A stretch of DNA of 44,321 nucleotides from Streptomyces cacaoi. GTDB taxonomy: Bacteria; Actinomycetota; Actinomycetes; Streptomycetales; Streptomycetaceae. Where the stretch lies: NCBI RefSeq assembly GCF_006539165.1, contig NZ_BJMM01000048.1, positions 1-44,321 on the forward strand, given 5' to 3'. The stretch's first letter is position 1. Each line of letters starts with the position of its first letter. Below, piece by piece: positions 1-8,862 of this stretch. A model generated the notes under the pieces. It was not told the origin of the DNA. It was given only the letters and a program-made list of their open reading frames with translations, and ran no database searches. Both the position numbers and the translations under genes were made by a program.

Positions 1-2
1 CG

Positions 3-3000
3 GTGGCCCGTAGTGTCGTGGTCGCCCGGGAGGACCGTCTGGTCGGCTACCTCGTCCCGCACACCGCCGACGACGGCACCGGCCGGGCCAGGAACAGCGC
101 GGCGGAACGCGAACAGCTCGACGCCTGGCGGCGGATCTACGAGGACCTGTCCGACGCACCCGAACACCCCGGCCGGCGTCGGCAGGCGCCGTTCGGCGAG
201 GACTTCACCGGCTGGAACAGCAGCTACGACGGCTCGGCCCTCCCGGTCGGCCAGATGCGGGCCTGGCGGGACGCCGCCGTCGACCGCATCCTGGCGCTGC
301 GGCCCCGGCGGGTGCTGGAGATCGGCGTCGGCACGGGTCTGCTGCTGGCCCGGATCGCCCCGCACTGCGTGCACTACCGGGCCACCGACGTCTCCGGCAG
401 CGCCGTCGCCGCGCTCGCCGAACAGGTCGCCGAACGGCCGGAGTTGGCGGGCAGGGTGCTGCTGGAGCGGCGCGACGCCGAGGACACCGAGGGCCTGCCG
501 GCCGGAGAGTTCGACACGATCGTGCTGAACTCCGTCGTCCAGTACTTCCCCAGCGGGGAGTATCTGACCGAGGTGCTGGCCGGGCTGCTGCCGCTGCTGG
601 CACCCGGCGGCGCCGTCTTCGTCGGCGACGTGCGCGACGCGCGGCTGCTGCGGACGCTGGCCACCGCGGCACAGCTGCACCGCGCCGGGCCCGGCACCGA
701 CCTGCCCACGCTGCGGCGCGGCATCGACCAGGCGCTGCGCATGGACAAGGAACTCGCCGTCGACCCGGCGTTCTTCGCCGCCCTGCCGGACCAGCTCGAC
801 GCGCTCACCGACGTCGACGTGCAGCTGAAGCGCGGCCGGTTCCCCAACGAGCTGCTCCGGTACCGCTACGACGTGGTGCTGCACACCGCGCCGTCCCCGG
901 CCGGCCCGGACACCTCCGCGATCCCGCGGCTGGAATGGCCCCGGCAACCGGATCCGCTCGACGCCGTCCGGCAGGTGCTGACCGGGGACCGGCCCCCGCT
1001 GCTGCGGCTCACCGGCGTGCCCAACTCCCGGCTCGCGCACGAGGTGTCCCTCGCCCGCGCGGCCGGGCGCGGGGACACCACCGTCGAGGAGCTGCGCCGC
1101 CGGCTGCACACCGAGCCGGCAGACCTGAGGGACCCGGCGGACCCGGTGGGCGGGGCCGTCGACGTCGAGGATCTGCGGGAGCTGGCGGGGGAGTGCGGCT
1201 ACCGGGCCGGGGTCACCTGGTCACCGGACGCGCTGGAGGCCGTGGAGTTCGTCCTCGCCGACACCGCGCACACCCCGGCGGCCACCGTGCTCGGCCGGTA
1301 CCGCGCTCCCCGTGCCGGGGCCGCGGCGGCGCTGACCAACCACCCCGTGGCCGCCCGGGGCACCGGCGCCCTGCTGGCCGCGCTCCGCGACCACCTGGCC
1401 GCCAGGCTGCCCGAACACCTCGTCCCTTCGGTGCTCGTCCCGCTGGAGGAGCTGCCGCTGACCGCGTCCGGCAAGCTCGACCGCGCGGCGCTGCCCGCAC
1501 CCGAACTGGGCGCGGGCAGCGGCGGACGGGCCCCGCGCACCCCGCAGGAACAGGTGCTCGCCGAGCTGTTCGCCGAGGTGCTGGGACTGCCCCGGGTCGG
1601 GGTCACGGACAGCTTCTTCGCGCTCGGCGGGCACTCCCTGCTGGCGACCCGGCTGACCGCCCGGGTGCGGGCCACCCTCGGCGTCGAACTGCCGGTGCCC
1701 ACACTGTTCGAGGCCCCGACGGTGGCCGCGCTGGCCGAACGCCTCGCCCGCGCCCATGCCGCGCGCCCCGCGCTGCTGCCCGAGCCGCGCCCCGCACGGG
1801 TGCCGCTGTCGTTCGCACAGCGCCGCCTGTGGTTCCTGCACCGGATGGACGGCCCGAGCGCCACCTACCACATGCCCCTCGCGCTGCGGCTCACCGGGCC
1901 GCTCGACCGGGAGGCCCTGCACGCCGCGCTGGGGGATCTCCTCACCCGGCACGAGAGCCTGCGCACCGTCTTCCACGAGACGGGCGGCGTCCCGTACCAG
2001 CACGTGCTGCCCGCCGACACGCCGATGCCGCTGCGCACCGCCGCCGTCGACGGCACACAGCTGCCGCAGCGGCTCGCCGAGGAGGCCCGGCGCGGCTTCG
2101 ACCTGGCCGCCGAACCCCCGGTGCGGGCCGCGCTGTTCACGCTCGACCCGGGGCAGCACGTCCTGCTGCTCGTCGTGCACCACATCGCCGCCGACGGCTG
2201 GTCCATGGGCCCGCTCTCCCGCGACCTGGCCACCGCCTACGCGGCCCGCTGCCGGGGCACGGAGCCGGCCTGGGCGCCGCTGCCTGTGCAGTACGCCGAC
2301 TACACCCTGTGGCAGCGGCGGCTGCTCGGCGACGAGGACGACCCGGACAGCGCGTTCGGCGACCAACTCGCCTACTGGCGCGATCAGTTGGCCGGGCTCC
2401 CGGAGTGCCTCCGGCTCCCCGCCGACCGGCCGCGCCCCGCCGTCGCCGGAAACCGGGGCGACACCGCCGTCGTACGGATCGACCCCGAGCTGCACCGGGC
2501 GGTCCGCAGGCTGGCGACCTCCAGCGGCACGAGCGTGTTCATGGTCCTCCAGGCCGCGCTGGCGGCGCTGCTGCACCGGCTCGGCGCCGGCACCGACATC
2601 CCCGTCGGCAGCCCCGTCGCCGGCCGCACCGACGCCGCGCTCGACGACCTCGCCGGGTTCTTCGTCAACACCCTGGTGCTGCGCACCGACACCTCCGGCG
2701 ACCCGGCCTTCACCGAGCTCCTCGCCCGGGTACGCGGCACCGCGCTGGCCGCCTACGCCCACCAGGACGTCCCCTTCGAGTACCTCGTGGAGGCGGTCAA
2801 CCCGGCCCGCTCGCTCGCCCACCATCCGCTGTTCCAGGTCATGCTGGCCCTCCAGAACGCGCCCTCGGGCGAGTTCGCCCTGGACGGTCTCCAGGTGACG
2901 CCCGAGCCGGTGTCCACCGGCACCTCCCGTGTCGATCTGACCTTCAGCCTGACCGAGCAGCAGGCACCCGACGGCGGCCCGGCCGGTATCGACGGCGCCG

Positions 3001-5930
3001 TCGAGTACGCCACCGACCTGTTCGAGCCCGGCACCGTCGCCGAGCTGTGCGCCACCTGGCTGCGGCTGCTGCGGCAGTTCGTGCGGCACCCGGAGCGGCC
3101 GATCGGCCGGGCCGAGGTGCTGTCCGCCGAGGAACACCGGCGGCTGGCCACCGGCCCCCGGCTGGACCTCGGCCCGGACGCCACCGTGCCCGGCCTGTTC
3201 GCCGCCCGCGTCCGCACCGCCCCGGACGCGCCCGCCGTGCTCGCCCCCGACGCCGAGCTGACCTACGCCGAACTCGACGCGCGCTCCGACCGGTTGGCGC
3301 ACGCGCTGATCGAGCAGGGGGTGCGCCCCGAGGGAGCCGTCGCCGTGCGGCTGCCCCGCTCGGCCGGGTTCGTCGTGGCCGTCCTCGCCGTCCTGAAGAC
3401 CGGCGCCGCCTATGTGCCGCTCGACCCCCGCTACCCGTCCGCCCGCACCGAGCTGATCATGCGGGAGACCGGTGCGCGGGTGCTGCTCACCGAGGACGTG
3501 CTCAGCGCGCTGGAGGGCACGGCACCGGACCGGGGCGCACCCCCCGCCGTGTGCCTGCCGCAGCAGCTCGCCTATGTGATGTACACCTCCGGGTCCACCG
3601 GCCGCCCGAAGGGCATCGGCACCACCCACCACGACGTCGCGGCCCTCGCCCGGTCCGGCTGCTGGCGCGGCGGCGCCCACCGACGGGTGCTGCTGCACTC
3701 GCCCGCCGCCTTCGACGCCGCGACCTACGAACTGTGGACGCCGCTGCTCGGCGGCGGCACCGTCGTCGTCGCCCCGCCCGGCGACCTCGACGTGGGCACG
3801 CTGCGCGACGTCGTCGCCCGGCACCGGGTCACCGCGCTGTGGCTGACCGCCGGCCTGTTCCACCTGGTCGCCGAGGAGCACCCGGAGTGCTTCGCCGGGG
3901 TGCGCGAGGTGTGGACCGGCGGCGACGTGGTGTCCGGCGCGGCCGTCACCCGGGCCCTGGAGGCGTGCCCCGGCCTGGTCGTCGTCGACGGATACGGACC
4001 GACCGAGACCACGACCTTCGCCACCGCCCACCGGATGACCGCCCCGCCGGGCCCCGGCCGCCCCGTCCCCGTCGGCCGGCCCCTGGACGGCATGCGGGCG
4101 CACGTGCTGGACGAGGCCCTGCGTCCGGTGCCGCCCGGCGTGGTGGGGGAGCTGTACCTGGCCGGCGCCGGGCTGGCCCGCGGCTATGTGCGGCAGCCCG
4201 CGCAGACCGCCGGCCGGTTCGTCGCCGACCCGTGGGGCCCGGCCGGTGCACGGATGTTCCGCACCGGCGACCTGGCCCGCCGGCGCACCGACGGCGAGCT
4301 GGAGTTCACCGGCCGCGCCGACGACCAGGTCAAGCTGCGCGGCTTCCGGGTCGAGCCGGGCGAGGTGGAGGCCGTGCTGGCCGGCTGCGCCGGGGTCGCA
4401 CAGGCGGCGGTCGTCGTCCGGGAGGACCGGCCCGGCGACCGCCGGCTGGTCGGCTATGCCGTACCGGCGCCCGGCGCGGAACCGGACGTCGCCGAGCTGG
4501 TCGAGACGCTGCGGCAGCGGCTGCCCGGCTATCTGGTGCCCTGGGGCCCGGTGCTGCTGGACGCGCTGCCGCTGACGGACAACGGCAAGCTCGACCGTGC
4601 CGCGCTGCCGGCCCCGGACGCCCACGCGGCGGACCGCGGCCGGAATCCGCGCACCCCGCAGGAGGAGCTGCTGTGCGGGCTGTTCGCCGAGGTGCTCGGG
4701 CTGGAACGGGTCGGCGTCGACGACGACTTCTTCTCCCTGGGCGGCCATTCGCTGCTGGCCGCGCGGCTGGTCTCCCGGATCCGGGATGTCCTCGGCACCG
4801 AACTGGGGCTGCGCACCCTCTTCGAGGAGCCCACCGTGGCCGGACTGTCGGCCCGCCTGGCCTCCGGTGAACCCGACGCCGCGTTCGAGGTGCTGCTGCC
4901 GCTGCGCGCCAACGGCAGCCGCCCGCCGCTGTTCTGTATCCACCCCGGCAGCGGCATCAGCTGGTCGTACTCCAGCCTGCTGAACCATCTCGGGCCGCAG
5001 CACCCGGTGTACGCGGTGCAGGCCCGTGGCCTCGCCCGCGCCGAGACGCTGCCGGACTCCTACGAGCGGATGGCCGTCGACTACGTCGAGCAGATCCGCA
5101 CGGTGCAGCCCGCGGGCCCCTACCGGCTGCTCGGCTGGTCCGCCGGTGGGCTGATCGCCCACGCCGTCGCCACCGAACTCCAGCGGCGCGGCGAGGCCGT
5201 CGACCTGCTGGCGGTGCTCGACGCCTACCCCGTCCCCGACGTCGACTTCGACGAGCCGCCGGTGCCCACCGAACGGGACGTCCTGGTCGGCATGTTCGAC
5301 CACGCGCCGCAGCTCGCGGACGACGAGACGCTCACCTACGAGCAGGTGGCGGACTTCCTCCGGGAGCAGGGCAGCGCGCTGGCCGGGCTGGAGCCGCGGC
5401 ACCTGGAGGCGATCGTCCGCATCATGATCAACAACGCGACGCTCGCCCTCGACTTCCGCCCCGGCGTCTTCGACGGCGACCTGCTGCTGTTCAACTCCAC
5501 CATCGACCGGGAGGCCGACGCACCGGGCCGGCACACCTGGCAGCCGTACGCCACCGGCACCGTCCACTCCCACGACATCACCACCCGGCACGACCGGATG
5601 ACCCAGCCCGGCTCCCTCGCCCAGATCGGCCCGCTGCTGTCGGCGGCGCTCGACGAACTGCCCGACAGCCCGCACGACGACGAGGACGAGGCGTGCGGAA
5701 AGCCGCCCGGGGAGTCGTTCGAGGAGTCACCCGGGAAGCCGTCCGCGCGGCGGACCGGGGAACGGGCGGCCGGCGAGCCCGGCGTCCGGCACGACCGCGG
5801 CCCCGACACCCCGCCCGAGCACGCGGCCCCGCACACCCCCGTGGCCGACGTCCCGCACGCGCGCCGCCCCGAGGAACCCGGCCACGGGCCCGTGCACCCG
5901 CAGGACCGGTCGGCCCCCGCGAACGGCTGA
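3..5930 (+). CDS. NRPS, C-terminal part: (A)-MT-A'-PCP-C-A-PCP-TE (5' end outside window)
   Basis: This is the terminal part of a modular nonribosomal peptide synthetase; the open frame runs in from the left edge, so the true start lies upstream. Residue numbers count from base 3. Residues 1-30 are the end of an adenylation core. A SAM-dependent methyltransferase is inserted at about 40-300, with its binding loop VLEIGVGTG at 104-112. The adenylation domain then resumes and ends at TASGKLDRA (about 487). A carrier domain follows (GGHSLL, Ser545), then an LCL-like condensation domain (HHIAADG at 726-732), a full adenylation domain (TSGSTGRPKG from 1195; FDAATYELW; YGPTET), a second carrier domain (Ser1583) and a thioesterase (GWSAGG, Ser1713). 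My hand-read specificity code of the complete A domain is D-A-Y-W-W-G-G-T-F-K, which resembles valine-type codes. The penultimate residue is therefore predicted to be N-methylated, the last Val-like, and the chain released by the TE. An 85-95 residue polar tail follows the TE. The product is not identified. Confidence 0.95.
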   Translation: MARSVVVAREDRLVGYLVPHTADDGTGRARNSAAEREQLDAWRRIYEDLSDAPEHPGRRRQAPFGEDFTGWNSSYDGSALPVGQMRAWRDAAVDRILALRPRRVLEIGVGTGLLLARIAPHCVHYRATDVSGSAVAALAEQVAERPELAGRVLLERRDAEDTEGLPAGEFDTIVLNSVVQYFPSGEYLTEVLAGLLPLLAPGGAVFVGDVRDARLLRTLATAAQLHRAGPGTDLPTLRRGIDQALRMDKELAVDPAFFAALPDQLDALTDVDVQLKRGRFPNELLRYRYDVVLHTAPSPAGPDTSAIPRLEWPRQPDPLDAVRQVLTGDRPPLLRLTGVPNSRLAHEVSLARAAGRGDTTVEELRRRLHTEPADLRDPADPVGGAVDVEDLRELAGECGYRAGVTWSPDALEAVEFVLADTAHTPAATVLGRYRAPRAGAAAALTNHPVAARGTGALLAALRDHLAARLPEHLVPSVLVPLEELPLTASGKLDRAALPAPELGAGSGGRAPRTPQEQVLAELFAEVLGLPRVGVTDSFFALGGHSLLATRLTARVRATLGVELPVPTLFEAPTVAALAERLARAHAARPALLPEPRPARVPLSFAQRRLWFLHRMDGPSATYHMPLALRLTGPLDREALHAALGDLLTRHESLRTVFHETGGVPYQHVLPADTPMPLRTAAVDGTQLPQRLAEEARRGFDLAAEPPVRAALFTLDPGQHVLLLVVHHIAADGWSMGPLSRDLATAYAARCRGTEPAWAPLPVQYADYTLWQRRLLGDEDDPDSAFGDQLAYWRDQLAGLPECLRLPADRPRPAVAGNRGDTAVVRIDPELHRAVRRLATSSGTSVFMVLQAALAALLHRLGAGTDIPVGSPVAGRTDAALDDLAGFFVNTLVLRTDTSGDPAFTELLARVRGTALAAYAHQDVPFEYLVEAVNPARSLAHHPLFQVMLALQNAPSGEFALDGLQVTPEPVSTGTSRVDLTFSLTEQQAPDGGPAGIDGAVEYATDLFEPGTVAELCATWLRLLRQFVRHPERPIGRAEVLSAEEHRRLATGPRLDLGPDATVPGLFAARVRTAPDAPAVLAPDAELTYAELDARSDRLAHALIEQGVRPEGAVAVRLPRSAGFVVAVLAVLKTGAAYVPLDPRYPSARTELIMRETGARVLLTEDVLSALEGTAPDRGAPPAVCLPQQLAYVMYTSGSTGRPKGIGTTHHDVAALARSGCWRGGAHRRVLLHSPAAFDAATYELWTPLLGGGTVVVAPPGDLDVGTLRDVVARHRVTALWLTAGLFHLVAEEHPECFAGVREVWTGGDVVSGAAVTRALEACPGLVVVDGYGPTETTTFATAHRMTAPPGPGRPVPVGRPLDGMRAHVLDEALRPVPPGVVGELYLAGAGLARGYVRQPAQTAGRFVADPWGPAGARMFRTGDLARRRTDGELEFTGRADDQVKLRGFRVEPGEVEAVLAGCAGVAQAAVVVREDRPGDRRLVGYAVPAPGAEPDVAELVETLRQRLPGYLVPWGPVLLDALPLTDNGKLDRAALPAPDAHAADRGRNPRTPQEELLCGLFAEVLGLERVGVDDDFFSLGGHSLLAARLVSRIRDVLGTELGLRTLFEEPTVAGLSARLASGEPDAAFEVLLPLRANGSRPPLFCIHPGSGISWSYSSLLNHLGPQHPVYAVQARGLARAETLPDSYERMAVDYVEQIRTVQPAGPYRLLGWSAGGLIAHAVATELQRRGEAVDLLAVLDAYPVPDVDFDEPPVPTERDVLVGMFDHAPQLADDETLTYEQVADFLREQGSALAGLEPRHLEAIVRIMINNATLALDFRPGVFDGDLLLFNSTIDREADAPGRHTWQPYATGTVHSHDITTRHDRMTQPGSLAQIGPLLSAALDELPDSPHDDEDEACGKPPGESFEESPGKPSARRTGERAAGEPGVRHDRGPDTPPEHAAPHTPVADVPHARRPEEPGHGPVHPQDRSAPANG

Positions 5931-6016
5931 CGACCGGCCACCGCACGGCCGACGGCCCGCGACGGCGGAACGACGGCCGACGACCGAAGTCCGGCAGCCG
6001 AAGACCGCCGGCCGAC

Positions 6017-6102
6017 GACCGACAGCTGAAGACCGACAGCTGAAGACCGCCGGCCGAAGCCCGAAGCCCGAAGCCCGAAGCCCGAAGCCCGAAGACCGAA
6101 GA
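6017..6102. repeat. 14-bp direct repeat and 7-bp tandem array between NRPS and mbtH
   Basis: The unit GACCGACAGCTGAA occurs twice back to back (6017-6030, 6031-6044). After a short spacer come five perfect copies of CCGAAGC (6054-6088) and two copies of CCGAAGA (6089-6102). The array lies in the 228-base gap between the NRPS stop and the mbtH start. Seven is not a multiple of three and no gene is supported here, so this is non-coding repetitive DNA, possibly variable in copy number. Confidence 0.9.
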
Positions 6103-6158
6103 CCGCGTACCGCCCCGGCGCGCCCGCGCCGGGGCCCGCAACCGGAAGAGAGAGACCC

Positions 6159-6374
6159 ATGAACAACCCGTTCGAGGACGACGAGCGCACCTACCAGGTA
6201 CTGGTCAACGACGAGCGCCAGCACTCCCTGTGGCCGGTCGGCATCGACGTGCCCGCCGGCTGGACCGTCGCGCACCCGGAGGACACCCGGGAGGCGTGCC
6301 TGGCCTACGTCGAGCGCGAGTGGACCGACATGCGCCCGCAGAGCCTCGTCGACGCCATGAACACCGGGCAGTGA
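6159..6374 (+). CDS. MbtH family NRPS accessory protein
   Basis: This 71-residue protein is a canonical MbtH-like protein. It begins MNNPFEDDE and carries the family landmarks: NPF at the N-terminus, the HSLWPVGIDVPAGW block and the ERxWTDMRPxSL block near the C-terminus. MbtH proteins bind NRPS adenylation domains and are often needed for their solubility or activity, so the partner is most likely the synthetase directly upstream. The start is preceded by a purine-rich GGAAGAGAGAGA. The gene follows a repeat-filled 228-base gap and is followed after 50 bases by a P450 gene, in line with one co-directional biosynthetic unit. Length and motifs are typical of the family. Confidence 0.96.
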   Translation: MNNPFEDDERTYQVLVNDERQHSLWPVGIDVPAGWTVAHPEDTREACLAYVEREWTDMRPQSLVDAMNTGQ

Positions 6375-6424
6375 GCCCCCAGTCCGCACGCCGACCGGCA
6401 TCGAAACCGACACCCCGGCACACC

Positions 6425-7789
6425 ATGGACGACACCGACACCCGCTCCGGCCCCACCGACCTCCCCGACGGCCCCGGCAGTCCGGGCGGCCCCCGACCCG
6501 AGAGCGCACCCGGCGGCGCCGACACGACCGGCTCGACCGGAACGACCGACTCAGCCAGCACCGCCGACACGACCGACACGACCGACACGACCGACACTGC
6601 CGAGATCATCACCCGGGAACTGGCCTCCGACCGGTTCCGCGCCGACCCCTACCCCGCCTACGCACTGCTCCGCGACCGGCCGGAGCCCTACCGCAGCCCG
6701 GACGGCGTCTGGTACCTGGCCCGGCACGACGACGTCCAGGCGGCACTGACCGACCTGCGGCTGTCCAACGACCGGGATCGGATCACCCGCGCCCTGGCGG
6801 CCCGCACCGGCGCGGGCCGCGACATCAGCCGGCTCACCCGCCGCCTGGGTCGGGTGATGACCAACACCGACCCGCCCGAGCACGCGCGGCTGCGGACCCT
6901 GGTCAACAAGGGCTTCACGGCCCGGCGGATCCAGCAGCTGCGCCCCCGCATCCAGCAGGTCGTCGACGCCCATCTGGACCGCGCGCTCGCGGCCGGGCGG
7001 CGCCTGGACCTCATCGCCGACCTGGCCGCCCCGCTCCCGGCCACCGTCATCTGCGACCTGTTCGGCATCCCCGAGGCCGACCGGCCCCGGCTCCTCGCCT
7101 GGTTCCGGCGGATGACCGACCTGACGGACGGCATCGACCGCGTCGAGGCCGCCGTCGACCGCTTCGAGAACTATCTGGCCGGCGTCATCGCCGAGCGGCG
7201 CGCCGCCCCGGGCGACGACATCATCAGCGCGCTGGTCGCCGCGCAGGAACGCGGTGACCGGCTGACCGACGAGGAACTGTGGTCGACCTGCTTCATGCTG
7301 CTCACCGCGGGCGTGGACACCACCACCCATCTCATCGGCAACGGCGTCCTCGCCCTGCTGCGCCACCCCGCCCAACTCCGGCTGCTGCAACAGGATCCGG
7401 CGCTGATCGGCCCCGCCGTCGACGAGCTGGTGCGCTACGACCCCCCGACGCAGATGATCATCCGGGCCGTCGCCCGGCCCGTCCCGCTGCACGGCGTCAC
7501 CCTGCGCCCCGGCGACCTGGTGCACCTCGTCCTCGCCGCGGCCAACCGCGACCCGGCGCGCTTCAAGGACCCGGACAGGCTCGATCTCACCCGCGACGAG
7601 GGTCGCCCGCTCAGCTTCGGCACCGGGCGCCACTTCTGCCTCGGCGCGCCCCTCGCCCGGCTGGAGGCCGAGATCGCCATCGGCACCCTGATCCGCCGGC
7701 TGCCCGGGCTCCGCCTCGACACCGGCACACCGCGCCGGCGCGCCAACCCCATGATGCGCGGCCTCACCGCACTGCCCCTGACCCACTGA
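6425..7789 (+). CDS. Cytochrome P450 with Thr/Asp-rich N-terminal extension
   Basis: A 454-residue bacterial class I cytochrome P450. Visible motifs are the I-helix oxygen-activation segment AGVDTT (295-300), the K-helix ELVR (E334, R337) and the haem loop FGTGRHFCLG with ligand Cys405. It probably oxidises the NRPS product or a carrier-bound amino acid, using separate ferredoxin and reductase; neither is encoded in the window. The P450 fold begins near DPYPAYALLR (about 74), so roughly 65 residues precede it. These are rich in Thr, Asp, Ser and Gly and include three in-frame copies of a 9-base unit (6566-6592). ATG at 6425 is the natural start after mbtH; a later start inside the low-complexity segment is possible. 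Timing and site of oxidation cannot be read from sequence. Confidence 0.93.
   Translation: MDDTDTRSGPTDLPDGPGSPGGPRPESAPGGADTTGSTGTTDSASTADTTDTTDTTDTAEIITRELASDRFRADPYPAYALLRDRPEPYRSPDGVWYLARHDDVQAALTDLRLSNDRDRITRALAARTGAGRDISRLTRRLGRVMTNTDPPEHARLRTLVNKGFTARRIQQLRPRIQQVVDAHLDRALAAGRRLDLIADLAAPLPATVICDLFGIPEADRPRLLAWFRRMTDLTDGIDRVEAAVDRFENYLAGVIAERRAAPGDDIISALVAAQERGDRLTDEELWSTCFMLLTAGVDTTTHLIGNGVLALLRHPAQLRLLQQDPALIGPAVDELVRYDPPTQMIIRAVARPVPLHGVTLRPGDLVHLVLAAANRDPARFKDPDRLDLTRDEGRPLSFGTGRHFCLGAPLARLEAEIAIGTLIRRLPGLRLDTGTPRRRANPMMRGLTALPLTH
6566..6592 (+). repeat. 9-bp in-frame tandem repeat in P450 N-terminus
   Basis: Three perfect copies of GACACGACC, followed by a diverged fourth (GACACTGCC), encode the Asp-Thr-Thr repeats in the extension of the first P450. 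The unit length keeps the frame, so copy-number change would only alter extension length. Confidence 0.85.
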
Positions 7790-7956
7790 ACCGCCCACCG
7801 ACCGGCCGACCACCCGCAGCGCCCCGGCACCGACCAACACCGACCAGCCCCGCCCAGCCCCGACAGCGTCACCCCGCACCGACAGCACCGACAGCACGGA
7901 CCAGCACCGACCACCACCACCCCGGCCGCCACGCCGGGAGACGGAGGCCCACACCG

Positions 7957-8694
7957 ATGTCCTGGGAATACCTCATCCGCCGCGAGCACCAACTGCCCGT
8001 CACTCCCGAGCAGTTGTGGCAGGCCGTGGCCACCGACGCGGGCAACCGCGGCTGGCTCTACCCGATGGAGATCGAGCCGCGCGTCGGCGGCCGGGTCTCC
8101 CGCGGCCCCGCCACCGTCCTGCACTGGGAGCCGCCCGCCCACTTCGCCTGCCGGCACACCGACGAGGAGACCGGCTTCTCCAACACACTCAGCTACCGCA
8201 TCGAGCCCGGCCCCGACACCGGCTCCACCCTGCGCTTCTCCATCCACTGGCAGCACCCCGGCGCCGCCGACGACAACTGGAACCTGCGGGCCGACGCCGC
8301 CACCCGGCACAGCGACTTCTACCACCACAGCCTCGCCGAGTACCTACGGCACTTCGCACCGCGCCCCGCCCACTACATCCGCGCCTACCGCCCGGGCCCC
8401 GACCCCGACCCGGACGCCTTCCCCCGGCTGCTGGACAGGCTCGGTGTCCCCGCCGACGCCACGGCCGGCGACCGCGTCGCCCTGCGCCCCGACGGACTCC
8501 CCGCGCTGGACGCCGTCCTCGACCACCGCAGCCCCGACTTCCTCGGCCTGCGCACCGAGGACGGCCTGTACCGCTTCTTCAACGGCCACTCCTGGAACTG
8601 GCCGACCTGGCTGGGCCACCACCTGTTCGACGAGAGCACCGACCCGGACGAGGCCGTGCACCGCTGGACGGAATGGCTCACCAAGACCAGCTGA
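7957..8694 (+). CDS. SRPBCC-fold (START/AHSA1-like) protein in NRPS cluster
   Basis: A 245-residue protein whose first ~140 residues look like an SRPBCC (Bet v1-like) hydrophobic-pocket domain: an N-terminal strand with VTPEQLWQAVA, then GWLYPMEIEPRVGG, then the alternating strands typical of AHSA1/polyketide-cyclase relatives, and a final helix HSLAEYLRHF. The second half is less familiar and Trp-rich near the C-terminus (FFNGHSWNWPTWLGHHLF). The ATG at 7957 is preceded by GGGAGACGGAGG, a good ribosome binding site. It lies between two P450 genes on the same strand, so a role in binding, cyclising or protecting the peptide product, or in self-protection, is plausible but unproven. The fold assignment is by pattern only. 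Confidence 0.7.
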   Translation: MSWEYLIRREHQLPVTPEQLWQAVATDAGNRGWLYPMEIEPRVGGRVSRGPATVLHWEPPAHFACRHTDEETGFSNTLSYRIEPGPDTGSTLRFSIHWQHPGAADDNWNLRADAATRHSDFYHHSLAEYLRHFAPRPAHYIRAYRPGPDPDPDAFPRLLDRLGVPADATAGDRVALRPDGLPALDAVLDHRSPDFLGLRTEDGLYRFFNGHSWNWPTWLGHHLFDESTDPDEAVHRWTEWLTKTS

Positions 8695-8728
8695 CCACCC
8701 CACGCGCCCGCCTCCGCCCCCGCGTGGC

Positions 8729-8776
8729 GGCCGTCCGGCGAGTACCGGCCCTCCGGCCGATCGGAGCCGGACGGCC
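8729..8776 (+). terminator. Long-armed inverted repeat between SRPBCC and second P450 genes
   Basis: Perfect 11-bp arms GGCCGTCCGGC (8729-8739) and GCCGGACGGCC (8766-8776) enclose a 26-base GC-rich loop. There is no T-run. It may attenuate transcription between the two genes or process the transcript. Confidence 0.4.
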
Positions 8777-8862
8777 GGCAGGGGTCAGGCGGCGGTGACC
8801 GGGGCACGGGCCGGATCCTCCGGCAGCCCGGCACCACAGCGCTCACGTAAGGAGTGGACACC

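Noticed and set aside
935..4870. A 1311-codon plus-strand frame within the NRPS
   Set aside because: Arg/Pro/Ala-rich shadow of the NRPS in another frame with no recognisable motif.
1221..5675. A 1484-codon open frame on the minus strand opposite the NRPS
   Set aside because: It is a mirror of high-GC codon usage in the NRPS; its translation is Gly/Val/Gln/Arg-rich without domains, whereas the plus strand shows all NRPS motifs.
6054..6102. 7-bp repeats as part of a coding tail of the NRPS
   Set aside because: The NRPS stop at 5928-5930 precedes them and a 7-base unit does not keep frame.
8854..8862. GTG 8854 as start of the second P450
   Set aside because: It overlaps the AAGGAG ribosome binding site, which correctly serves GTG 8863.
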